Shown: positions 1 through 6,221, counted from the first letter of the stretch. The stretch is 8,474 bases of DNA from CAYUUP01 sp964447925 (GCA_964447925.1 CAYUUP010000066.1:1-8474), one strand, 5' to 3'. Made by a program: numbers and translations. The notes: a model not told the origin generated them from the letters alone.

Positions 1-57
1 TTTGCGCCCCACGATACTTGGCTGGTGACGGCCCGGGAAAATAGGTAGCGCCAACAC
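1..57 (+). rRNA. rrf: 5S ribosomal RNA, 3' end (partial)
   Basis: The first bases match the 3' part of a bacterial 5S rRNA: the conserved segment GATACTTGGCTGGTGACGG (13-31), then CCCGGGAAAATAGGTAGCGCC (32-52, the GGGA-A-GTAGG-type helix and loop) and a 3' end near CCAACAC. The 5' half lies outside the window. The exact 3' end is estimated from the usual 5S end and from the terminator stem starting at 59. The 5S RNA is part of the large ribosomal subunit; the gene may be the end of an rRNA operon or a solitary copy, which cannot be told from here. The identification is from memory of 5S consensus, not an Rfam search. Confidence 0.88.
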
Positions 58-58
58 T

Positions 59-91
59 GACCCAGAGGTTAAACCTCTGGGTCTTTCCTTT
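59..91 (+). terminator. Rho-independent terminator of the 5S rRNA gene
   Basis: A perfect 11-bp stem (59-69 with 73-83, GACCCAGAGGT / ACCTCTGGGTC) with a three-base loop is followed at once by the T-rich run TTTCCTTT (84-91). It starts directly after the end of the 5S RNA, so it very likely ends the rRNA transcript. On the minus strand no T-run follows the stem, so it serves the plus strand. Confidence 0.88.
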
Positions 92-95
92 CATC

Positions 96-126
96 TCATC
101 CCCTCCGGCTCAGCCGGAGGGGATGA
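96..126. terminator. Perfect hairpin between the convergent 5S and dnaK genes; possible dnaK transcript end
   Basis: A perfect inverted repeat of 14 bp (96-109 with 113-126) with a TCA loop, GC-rich at its core (CCCCTCCGGC / GCCGGAGGGG). It lies 25 bp past the dnaK stop codon and five bp from the 5S terminator. On the minus strand it is followed by GATGAAAGG, without a U-tract; on the plus strand by a loosely T-rich stretch. It is therefore not a textbook intrinsic terminator on either strand, but its position fits a role in ending or protecting the 3' end of the dnaK mRNA. Confidence 0.5.
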
Positions 127-150
127 CTATCTTGATTGATTTCTCTGTAG

Positions 151-1893
151 CTAAATCCCCAGTGCAGATGCCGAAACCCGCAGGTTGGACATGGCCTCAA
201 CCAGTGCCGGGCCATCCTCCTGAGAGAGCTTGTCCAGCGGCTTAGCCAGCAGCTTTTCTAGACGGGATAGGCTGTTCTTAATTTGGTGCTTTACCTGGCG
301 ATCCAACCCCTTGCCTTGCTGGGACAGGGCGTTTTGAACACTGGCGGCTAGGCCCTCCGCCTCATTTCGGAGTTCCAGCAGCTCCCGGCGGAGGTTGTCC
401 TGCTGGGCAAAGGCCTGGGCATCGTCCATAGCCTGCTGAATTTCAGCCTCAGAGAGGTTGGTACTGGCGGTGATGGTGATCTCCTGGATGCGGTTGGTGT
501 CCAGATCGCGGGCAGAAACCCGGAGAATGCCGTTGGCGTCGATGTCAAAGGTAACTTGAATTTGCGGGACACCGCGAGGCGCCCGCTTGATGCCTGTCAG
601 CCGGAATTTGCCAATGGTCTTGTTGCCTCTGGCGGTAGGGCGCTCCCCCTGGAGGACGTGGATCTCCACCGAGGTCTGAAAGTTGGCGGCAGTGGTGAAG
701 ATCTGGGAGTAGCGGGTGGGCAGGGTGGAGTTGCGCTCAATGAGCCGGGTGGCCACGCCCCCCGCTGTCTCAATGGACAGGGACAGCGGACAGACATCCA
801 GCAATAGCAGCTCGTTGCGGAAGGCGGGAACGCCGCCCAGGGTTCCGCCCTGGATGGCGGCACCCATGGCCACACACTCATCGGGATTCAGACTGAGATT
901 GGGAGCCATCCCTGTTAAAGTCCGCACATGTTCCTGCACAGCGGGGATACGGGTGGAACCGCCTACCAGCAATACCCGCCCCAGTTGGGATGGGGACAGG
1001 CCGGCGTCGTTTAGGGCGGTTCGCACTGGCATGGTGGTGCGTTCGATGAGATCCCGGGTCAGTTCGTTAAACTTTTCCCGGGTGATAGTGTATTCCAGAT
1101 GAACTGGACCGCTGCGGTTTTGGGCGATAAAGGGCAGGGAGACGGTGGCGGTGGAGGCGGCGGACAGCTCGATCTTTGCCTTTTCCGCTGCCTCACGAAG
1201 TCGGGCCAGGGCAACCGCGTCTTTCTGAAGGTTGATTCTTGTATCATTCTTGAAGCAACCCGCAAGGTAATTCACCAATCTCTGGTCAAAATCGTCCCCG
1301 CCCAGGTGATTGTCACCGGAGGTGGCCAGCACTTCTATTACGCCGTCGCCGATCTCGATCACGGAGACATCAAAGGTGCCGCCGCCCAAATCGTAAACCA
1401 TGATTTTTTGGGGTGACTCGTGATCCAGACCGTAGGCCAATGCGGCGGCGGTTGGCTCGTTAATAATGCGGCGGACGTTCAGCCCGGCGATGCGCCCGGC
1501 GTCCTTAGTGGCCTGACGCTGGCTGTCGTTGAAATAGGCGGGGACGGTGATGACGGCATCGGTCACCGGCTCACCCAGATAGTCCTCCGCATCCTGCTTC
1601 AGCTTTTGAAGAATCATCGCGGAGATCTCCTGAGGCGTGCGCCGTTTGCCGCCCAACAGAATGCGGACGTCACTGCCCATCTGCCGCTTGATGGAAAAAA
1701 TGGTGCCTTCGTTGTTCGTGACGGCCTGCCGCCGGGCCGGATCGCCCACTAACCGACTACCTTCCTTGGTGAAGGCAACAACAGAGGGAGTGGTACGTTG
1801 GCCGTTTGTACCGGGAATAATAACGGGCTTGCCGCCCTCCAGGACAGAGAGACAGCTGTTGGTGGTGCCGAGGTCAATACCGATAATAGACAT
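151..1893 (-). CDS. dnaK: Hsp70 chaperone DnaK (short-lid form, 580 aa)
   Basis: ATP-dependent chaperone that binds exposed hydrophobic segments of client proteins, normally working with DnaJ and GrpE in the cytoplasm. The nucleotide-binding domain spans about 1-360: phosphate-1 motif IGIDLGTTNS (4-13), catalytic-type Lys69, INEPTAAALAYGL (144-156), phosphate-2 motif YDLGGGTFD (167-175) and adenosine motif LLVGGSTRIP (308-317). The interdomain linker is LLLLDV (362-367), then the beta substrate-binding domain (about 369-480, with LQGER and FDIDANGIL) and a helical lid (about 481-580). The protein is shorter than the 611 aa of Bacillus subtilis DnaK; the missing part is the end of the lid and the acidic tail. 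The start is supported by GGGAGGT nine bases upstream (1903-1909). No hrcA, grpE or dnaJ lies next to it and no CIRCE element is seen, so it may be a second DnaK paralog rather than the main heat-shock copy. Confidence 0.95.
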   Translation of the reverse strand: MSIIGIDLGTTNSCLSVLEGGKPVIIPGTNGQRTTPSVVAFTKEGSRLVGDPARRQAVTNNEGTIFSIKRQMGSDVRILLGGKRRTPQEISAMILQKLKQDAEDYLGEPVTDAVITVPAYFNDSQRQATKDAGRIAGLNVRRIINEPTAAALAYGLDHESPQKIMVYDLGGGTFDVSVIEIGDGVIEVLATSGDNHLGGDDFDQRLVNYLAGCFKNDTRINLQKDAVALARLREAAEKAKIELSAASTATVSLPFIAQNRSGPVHLEYTITREKFNELTRDLIERTTMPVRTALNDAGLSPSQLGRVLLVGGSTRIPAVQEHVRTLTGMAPNLSLNPDECVAMGAAIQGGTLGGVPAFRNELLLLDVCPLSLSIETAGGVATRLIERNSTLPTRYSQIFTTAANFQTSVEIHVLQGERPTARGNKTIGKFRLTGIKRAPRGVPQIQVTFDIDANGILRVSARDLDTNRIQEITITASTNLSEAEIQQAMDDAQAFAQQDNLRRELLELRNEAEGLAASVQNALSQQGKGLDRQVKHQIKNSLSRLEKLLAKPLDKLSQEDGPALVEAMSNLRVSASALGI

Positions 1894-1911
1894 AGTGACA
1901 AGACCTCCCGG

Positions 1912-1952
1912 AGAATGTCATTCTTATAAATAATATCACAAAAAAATGACAA
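1912..1952 (-). promoter_or_regulatory. Putative sigma-A promoter of dnaK with an overlapping palindrome
   Basis: Read on the minus strand, TTGTCA (1952-1947) and TATAAG (1928-1923) are 18 bp apart, and a start of transcription near 1916 would give a short leader to the ATG at 1893. A perfect 13-bp palindrome, AGAATG-T-CATTCT (1912-1924), overlaps the edge of the -10 box and the likely start site, where a repressor could act. The canonical HrcA operator (TTAGCACTC-N9-GAGTGCTAA) is absent. Assigned by eye only. Confidence 0.5.
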
Positions 1953-1956
1953 AGCT

Positions 1957-2181
1957 GTGAACGCACCCGGAAAAATGATACAAGAGTGTAAACTTGCTGA
2001 AAACTGTCTGGAAGAACTTGACGAACAAAGGCGAAAGGATTATAATATAGCCTGTTATAATTTGAAACGGAGCATTGAGGCCAGATGGGAAGGCTGTCCC
2101 CCTGAAATACAGAAGGAGTTTTATCATCTATGGGAAATGAAAAAAATAATAGACAAAAATGGCCCTTGTGGGCAAAGCTGA
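1957..2181 (+). CDS. Doubtful small ORF (up to 74 aa) overlapping the LCP gene start
   Basis: An open frame with GTG at 1957 and an in-frame ATG at 1975, encoding a hydrophilic, charged, probably helical peptide with four or five cysteines and no membrane segment. I recognise no family. For it: the translation looks protein-like (alternating acidic, basic and aromatic residues). Against it: no convincing ribosome binding site precedes either start, its codons are much more A/T-rich at third positions than the neighbours, it runs 52 bp into the LCP gene in another frame, and the strong promoter of the LCP gene (2018-2046) lies inside it. It is most likely a chance frame over a regulatory region, but a small real gene is possible. 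Confidence 0.25.
   Translation: MNAPGKMIQECKLAENCLEELDEQRRKDYNIACYNLKRSIEARWEGCPPEIQKEFYHLWEMKKIIDKNGPCGQS
2018..2046 (+). promoter_or_regulatory. Sigma-A promoter of the LCP gene
   Basis: TTGACG (2018-2023) and a perfect TATAAT (2041-2046) are separated by 17 bp, the ideal spacing. Transcription would start near 2053 and leave a leader of roughly 75 nt before the ATG at 2130. Nothing like a riboswitch or attenuator is visible in that leader. Confidence 0.8.
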
Positions 2182-3203
2182 TGATTGCTGTTTTGGCGGT
2201 GCTGCTGGTTCTGGTGGTGACGGCGGGCATCCTGATCAGCAGCAAGCTGAGCCTGATTAATAGGGCAACGGATGTCCTCATCGACCCCAGCGATGCGACG
2301 GACGAAACAGATACCGATGGGGAAGACACCATCAGCGAGAGCGATTTGGCATGGGGAGATTTGGCGGATGCTACTGCAGTGGAGGGTGTAGTAAATGTCC
2401 TGCTGGTGGGTACGGATGATCGGACGGATACCTATAACGGCCGGACGGACAGCATTATGCTGCTCAGCATCAACTCTGACACCAATGAGATATCTATGGT
2501 TTCCCTGATGCGGGATATGTATGTGCAGATCGGCGATGGCACGCAGTACAATAACAGCAAGCTGAACGCGGCTTTCCGCTATGGCGGCTTCTCCCTGCTG
2601 GAGGAGACCATAGAGAATAATTTCGGCGTGGAGGTGGACTATTACGTCGGCATCAATTTTGCGGGCTTTGCTGAAGTGATTGACATCCTAGGCGGTGTGG
2701 AGATTGAACTCAGCAAAGCGGAGGTGGAGTATCTCAGCGGCAACAGCAAATACAGCAACAAGGGCGGAGGCCTCAACGATACCAATGATTTCACCGGTCT
2801 GACGGTGGGGGTCAATACCCTCAACGGCGATGAGGCTCTGGCATATGCCCGCATCCGCTATGTCCCCAACGAACGAAGCGGCCTGTCTAACGACTTCGGT
2901 CGGACCTACCGCCAACGGTATCTGCTGACTCAGCTGTATGACAAGATGATGAAGCAGAGTTGGACAGAGCTGTGGTCATTGGCGGATGAGATCCTGCCCA
3001 ATATCACCACCGACATGACGAATAAAGAGATCATGACCGTCGCGTTGGAGGCCTATAATATGGGGTTGGACGAAATCAGCACCCACAGTGTCCCCACCTC
3101 CGGCTACAGTGATCAGACCATACGGGGTATGAGCGTGCTGGTCATTGATGACTGGGATGCCATCCGTGAGGAGTTGAAGGGGTATCTCTACGGCAATTCG
3201 TAA
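2130..3203 (+). CDS. LytR-CpsA-Psr (LCP) family cell-wall glycopolymer transferase
   Basis: Membrane-anchored enzyme of the LCP family, which transfers lipid-linked glycopolymers (teichoic acid-type or capsular) onto peptidoglycan on the outer face of the membrane. 357 aa: a short basic N-terminus, one transmembrane helix (about 15-38), an acidic Asp/Thr-rich stalk (about 48-80) and the LCP domain (about 87-275). Family motifs are clear: NVLLVGTDDR (89-98), the GRTDSIMLLSIN stretch (104-115), SLMRDMYV (125-132), KLNAAFRYGG (144-153), ARIRY (240-244) and DFGRTYRQR (255-263); the Arg and Asp residues that bind the pyrophosphate of the substrate are kept. About 90 residues follow the core without a recognised extra domain. 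AAGGAG (2113-2118) lies 11 bases before the ATG. It has its own promoter and stands apart from dnaK, which is divergent. Which glycopolymer it handles cannot be told. Confidence 0.93.
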   Translation: MGNEKNNRQKWPLWAKLMIAVLAVLLVLVVTAGILISSKLSLINRATDVLIDPSDATDETDTDGEDTISESDLAWGDLADATAVEGVVNVLLVGTDDRTDTYNGRTDSIMLLSINSDTNEISMVSLMRDMYVQIGDGTQYNNSKLNAAFRYGGFSLLEETIENNFGVEVDYYVGINFAGFAEVIDILGGVEIELSKAEVEYLSGNSKYSNKGGGLNDTNDFTGLTVGVNTLNGDEALAYARIRYVPNERSGLSNDFGRTYRQRYLLTQLYDKMMKQSWTELWSLADEILPNITTDMTNKEIMTVALEAYNMGLDEISTHSVPTSGYSDQTIRGMSVLVIDDWDAIREELKGYLYGNS

Positions 3204-3266
3204 AGTTCGATTTCCCCTGCCTGACGGAAAAAGGAGAAAAAATGAGGTAAAATTTCCGTAAAGCCC

Positions 3267-3295
3267 TTTACAGAAGTGGGAATTTGGGATAAAAT
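3267..3295 (+). promoter_or_regulatory. Sigma-A promoter of ireB
   Basis: TTTACA (3267-3272) and TAAAAT (3290-3295) are 17 bp apart. Transcription would start near 3302, about 47 nt before the ATG at 3349. This shows ireB need not be co-transcribed with the LCP gene. No convincing terminator lies between the LCP stop and this promoter; only a loose ACGGAAA/TTTCCGT pair flanks 3225-3261. Confidence 0.75.
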
Positions 3296-3333
3296 AGAGG
3301 GTACAGGCGGCGGAACTGCCCCTGCAAACACCA

Positions 3334-3340
3334 GGGAGGT
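3334..3340 (+). promoter_or_regulatory. Ribosome binding site that decides the ireB start
   Basis: GGGAGGT sits only two bases before the ATG at 3343 but eight bases before the in-frame ATG at 3349. The normal spacing favours 3349, which also gives the usual MSDD-type N-terminus of the family. Confidence 0.75.
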
Positions 3341-3348
3341 GTATGTTC

Positions 3349-3603
3349 ATGTCTGATGATATGACGCAGCGATTTGACATTTCTGAAGAAAAGGAGTGGG
3401 AGACACGGGCGATTCTCACGGCCGTTTACCGTTCCCTCCAGCAGAAAGGATACAATCCCATCAATCAGATCGTAGGCTATATCCTTTCGGAGGATCCCAC
3501 TTATATCACCAACTTCAACAATGCCCGTACCCTGATCCGCCGTCTGGATCGGGATGAGCTGTTGCAGGAGTTGGTGCGTGCTTATCTGAATGTGGAGGAG
3601 TGA
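3349..3603 (+). CDS. ireB: IreB family regulatory phosphoprotein (UPF0297)
   Basis: Small cytoplasmic protein of the IreB/UPF0297 family, 84 aa, full length for the family. The hallmark core is present: KGYNPINQIVGYILSEDPTY (33-52), then NNARTLIRRLDRDELLQELV (57-76). In Enterococcus faecalis IreB is phosphorylated on N-terminal threonines by the PASTA kinase IreK and influences cephalosporin resistance; here Thr6 is the only N-terminal threonine and is the likely equivalent (inference). In many Firmicutes the gene lies between alaS and the Holliday junction resolvase gene yqgF/ruvX; here neither is adjacent, and it has its own promoter between an LCP gene and an unrecognised gene. The start at 3349 was chosen over 3343 because of ribosome binding site spacing. 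Confidence 0.95.
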   Translation: MSDDMTQRFDISEEKEWETRAILTAVYRSLQQKGYNPINQIVGYILSEDPTYITNFNNARTLIRRLDRDELLQELVRAYLNVEE

Positions 3604-3647
3604 CACCACTCCGGTAGTTTCCTTTTCTTTCTAATGTATGCTGTTTT

Positions 3648-3683
3648 CACCGCCGCCCAGGAGAGCCATTCTGGGCGGCGGTG
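3648..3683. other. Perfect GC-rich hairpin downstream of ireB
   Basis: A perfect 13-bp inverted repeat, CACCGCCGCCCAG (3648-3660) and CTGGGCGGCGGTG (3671-3683), with a 10-base loop. It begins 44 bp after the ireB stop, in the 280-bp gap 3604-3883, and probably marks the 3' end of the ireB transcript. No U-tract follows on either strand (TTTT precedes it on the plus strand), so it is not a standard intrinsic terminator. The rest of the gap holds an AT-rich stretch (about 3715-3800) with no gene that I can support, then the promoter at 3828-3856. Confidence 0.6.
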
Positions 3684-3819
3684 TGACGCAGGGAAGCAGA
3701 CAGGCAGCCTTCAGAAAAATTTCTTGTTTCTTTCGGTAAAATGACAGAGTGTGTCCGCCCATTCTGATTATTTACAAAAAATTCATAATTTTGACGGAAG
3801 TTTCCAACAGAAATCCCGC

Positions 3820-3864
3820 TGTCAAGATTGACATCCTGGTGACAATCTGTTACAATAGGTTACA
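3820..3864 (+). promoter_or_regulatory. Strong sigma-A promoter with palindrome and direct repeats
   Basis: A perfect TTGACA (3828-3833) and TACAAT (3851-3856) are 17 bp apart, with the likely start near 3863, about 20 nt before the ATG at 3884. The -35 box is the right half of a perfect palindrome TGTCAA-GA-TTGACA (3820-3833). GTTACA occurs at 3849-3854 and again at 3859-3864, one helical turn apart. This arrangement suggests control by a DNA-binding protein. The promoter probably drives both the 99-aa gene and the SH3b/NlpC gene behind it. Confidence 0.8.
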
Positions 3865-3883
3865 GTTTCAGGAGGTAACGTCC

Positions 3884-4183
3884 ATGGCTAAAACAACCAA
3901 CGATCCGCTGAACTATCGCGGTCGGCCGCTGCGCCGGAAAGAAAACCTGATCTACTACGGCAGTATGGCAGATTCACACATCGTTATGCTGCAGATCCTG
4001 AATACCAAAAAGGTGGGGGATCTGGAGGTGGCAGATAAGGTGGCCGTCCAGCTTCAGCTGACCGATCCGGATTTGAAGTCCCGGGATCGGGTGGTGCGGA
4101 AGAGCGAGAAATCCAGTCTCTATGCCGCCATGGATCTGGGCTTCATCTGGCTGAACCGGGCCCTGAACACGAAACAAAAATAA
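3884..4183 (+). CDS. Conserved-looking hypothetical protein, 99 aa
   Basis: I do not recognise a named family. The product is 99 aa, basic, soluble, without signal peptide or membrane segment. The N-terminal part (MAKTTNDPLNYRGRPLRRKE, 1-20) is polar and basic; a middle part (22-60) alternates hydrophobic residues in a beta-like way (IYYGSMADSHIVMLQIL, 23-39; VADKVAVQLQLTD, 49-61); the end (about 76-95) looks helical, SSLYAAMDLGFIWLNRAL. The start at 3884 is set by AGGAGG (3870-3875) eight bases upstream and by the promoter at 3828-3856, which would lie inside any longer reading from 3749. Only 37 bp separate it from the exported SH3b/NlpC gene, with no terminator between, so the two are probably one transcript. 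Its role cannot be inferred from sequence. Confidence 0.85.
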   Translation: MAKTTNDPLNYRGRPLRRKENLIYYGSMADSHIVMLQILNTKKVGDLEVADKVAVQLQLTDPDLKSRDRVVRKSEKSSLYAAMDLGFIWLNRALNTKQK

Positions 4184-4220
4184 ACCATTTGTACCGTCAG
4201 GATATGGGGAGGTAATTCCA

Positions 4221-6221
4221 ATGCATCGTTCGATTCGCTTGCTGTGGGGTGGCTGTGTTGCCTTGGCACTGACGCTGACCATGGTATGCTATCTGGCGTT
4301 CACCGCACTCGCCACAGACACCGGAACCATCAGTGCCGACAATGTGATACTGCGGGAAGACGCTAGCACCGGTTCTAACGGGATTATCACCCTCAGCAAG
4401 GACACAGCAGTCACCATTTTGGACACCGGCACCAATGGCTGGGTAAAGGTGCGGTACACTGTCTCTGAGAGCATCTATTATGAGGGTTATGTGTATGCTT
4501 CCTACCTGGCAACCGGTTCCTCAACTGGGACGGACGCCACAGATACAGCCGGTGCCGCTGATCCAGCGGATACCAGTAATGCGGCAAATACAGGTGATGT
4601 AACGGGCAATGATGATACCGCGAGTACCGGTGATGCCACTTCGGATTCCGATGAAGCTGGGAATGCGGACGATGCTGATGGCACTGGCGAGGAGGCCCCG
4701 GCGGATACCACCGCTGTCACCTCTACTGCCACCATCACCACCTCCGGCGTCCGGGTACGGGAGACTGCCTCCACTGATGCGAACATTCTGGTGACCATTC
4801 CGGAGGGCGATATTGTCACCATTCTGGATACCAATACTGAGGGTTGGACCCATGTCACCTATGTGGACAGCGAGGGCAACAGCTACACCGGGTACATCTC
4901 CAATGATTATCTCTATGTGAATCCCGTGGCTACCGGTGTGGTCAGCATGTCGCAGGCCATCCTCCGGGAGAAGTACAGCAGCAGCTCCGCAATCCTAGAT
5001 ATTTTGGCTAAGGGCGATGCCTTTGATGTCCTCCACACCTATGAGGGCTGGTATGAGGTGACCTATACCGATGAAACTGGCACAACTGTTACCGGCTATT
5101 TGCCCAGTGAGTGCGTCACCACCGAGAGCGACTCCGCCTGTATCGGCTACGGCACCGTCACCACTGACCTGACCCTGCGCACCTCCCCCACCACAGAGAG
5201 CGCCTCTCTTGGCACCATCGCCTCCGGGACTACCTTCCAGATCACTTCTAACGACACAGAGGGCTGGTACGGCATCATCTTCAACGGCAAGACCGGCTAC
5301 GTCAGCGCCGATTACGTCACCTTCAGCGAATCTGTCTCCACCGGCTACATCCAGGTGACCAGTTCGTCCCTGAAACTGCGGGCGGGGGCTGGCACCGGCT
5401 TCGCCAGGCTGAATACCATCCCGCTGGGGACGCTGCTGACGGTGGAGGGGACTTACGGCTCCTGGTATCAGGTCACATATGAGGGCATGACTGGCTACGT
5501 CAGCGGGGCTTATGTCTCCGCCACTACCTCTTCCGGTTTCAAGCTCTATCCCGACTTTGCCAAGGTCATCGCCTCTACCCTGCGCCTCCGCAGCGAGGCT
5601 TCCACGGACAGTTCCTCTCTGGCAAAGATCCCTCAGGGCTTTGTGCTGGCAGTCAGCGATTATGAGAATGGCTGGTATAAGGTGACCTATGGCTCCAAGA
5701 CCGGCTATATACTGGCTGAGTACACCGAGGAAAGCGATGGGCCTGCCTCCACCATTCCCACCACCACCAGCCGGAACAGTGGCAGCACAGGAAGCAGCAG
5801 ACGAAGCACTTCCAGCGGCGGCAGTTCCAGCTCCGGCGGCAGCAGCAGGTATGATGGCGGCTCAACTGTCAGCGGCGGCAGCGGTTCCGATGTGGTGGCC
5901 TATGCCAAGCAGTTCCTGGGCAACCCATATGTCTACGGAGGAACCAGCCTGACCAATGGCTGTGATTGCTCTGGCTTTGTGATGAAGGTTTATGCCCACT
6001 TTGGCGTCTCGTTACCCCATAGCTCCAGCGCCCTGCGAAGCTATGGCAAGTCCGTCAGCTATTCCGAGGCCAAAGCCGGTGATATCTTCTGCTACAGCGG
6101 CCATGTGGGTATCTATGTGGGCGGCGGAAAGATCATTAGCGCACTGGGCAGGAAATATGGCATCTGCTACTCCAGTGCTACATATAAATCTATCATCACC
6201 ATCCGCCGTATTTTCAACTGA
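4221..6221 (+). CDS. Exported SH3b-repeat NlpC/P60 peptidoglycan hydrolase
   Basis: Secreted wall hydrolase, 666 aa, of the NlpC/P60 cysteine endopeptidase type that cuts stem peptides of peptidoglycan. A signal peptide spans 1-31 (hydrophobic core 11-28, cleavage likely after TALA). Six bacterial SH3 domains follow, at about 35-97, 169-233, 237-300, 309-368, 374-433 and 447-502, each with a V/L-x-L-R-x element near the start and a G-W/Y-V-x-V-x-Y then TGY-V/I-S element near the end. An acidic Asp/Thr/Ala-rich linker (98-168) separates domains one and two, and a Ser/Gly-rich linker (about 507-556) precedes the peptidase domain (557-666). Catalytic Cys583 is in CDCSGF and His628 in GHVGIYVGGG; the third polar residue, usually His 12 residues on, is Ser640. 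GGGGAGGT (4207-4214) precedes the ATG. It sits behind the 99-aa gene and ends at a strong terminator. SH3b domains in this setting usually bind the wall. Confidence 0.94.
   Translation: MHRSIRLLWGGCVALALTLTMVCYLAFTALATDTGTISADNVILREDASTGSNGIITLSKDTAVTILDTGTNGWVKVRYTVSESIYYEGYVYASYLATGSSTGTDATDTAGAADPADTSNAANTGDVTGNDDTASTGDATSDSDEAGNADDADGTGEEAPADTTAVTSTATITTSGVRVRETASTDANILVTIPEGDIVTILDTNTEGWTHVTYVDSEGNSYTGYISNDYLYVNPVATGVVSMSQAILREKYSSSSAILDILAKGDAFDVLHTYEGWYEVTYTDETGTTVTGYLPSECVTTESDSACIGYGTVTTDLTLRTSPTTESASLGTIASGTTFQITSNDTEGWYGIIFNGKTGYVSADYVTFSESVSTGYIQVTSSSLKLRAGAGTGFARLNTIPLGTLLTVEGTYGSWYQVTYEGMTGYVSGAYVSATTSSGFKLYPDFAKVIASTLRLRSEASTDSSSLAKIPQGFVLAVSDYENGWYKVTYGSKTGYILAEYTEESDGPASTIPTTTSRNSGSTGSSRRSTSSGGSSSSGGSSRYDGGSTVSGGSGSDVVAYAKQFLGNPYVYGGTSLTNGCDCSGFVMKVYAHFGVSLPHSSSALRSYGKSVSYSEAKAGDIFCYSGHVGIYVGGGKIISALGRKYGICYSSATYKSIITIRRIFN

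Noticed and set aside
556..1933. Several plus-strand open frames across the dnaK gene
   Set aside because: They are antisense shadows of a clearly conserved Hsp70 coding sequence, with no supporting start signals.
2047..2129. Riboswitch or attenuator in the LCP leader
   Set aside because: About 75 nt with no stable stem, terminator or conserved aptamer sequence that I can see.
3231..3250. Minimal ORF Met-Arg-stop with AAGGAG just upstream, after the LCP gene
   Set aside because: It precedes the ireB promoter and encodes only two residues; most likely chance in A-rich sequence.
3225..3261. ACGGAAA...TTTCCGT inverted pair after the LCP gene as a terminator
   Set aside because: Only seven base pairs, AT-rich, with a loop of over 20 bases and no T-run after it.
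3749..3883. N-terminal extension of the 99-aa gene from an upstream start at 3749
   Set aside because: The strong promoter 3828-3856 lies inside it, and the AGGAGG at 3870-3875 clearly serves the ATG at 3884.
4512..5730. SH3b repeats as recent DNA tandem duplications
   Set aside because: The domains are similar only at protein-motif level; no long nucleotide repeats are seen, so the duplication is old.
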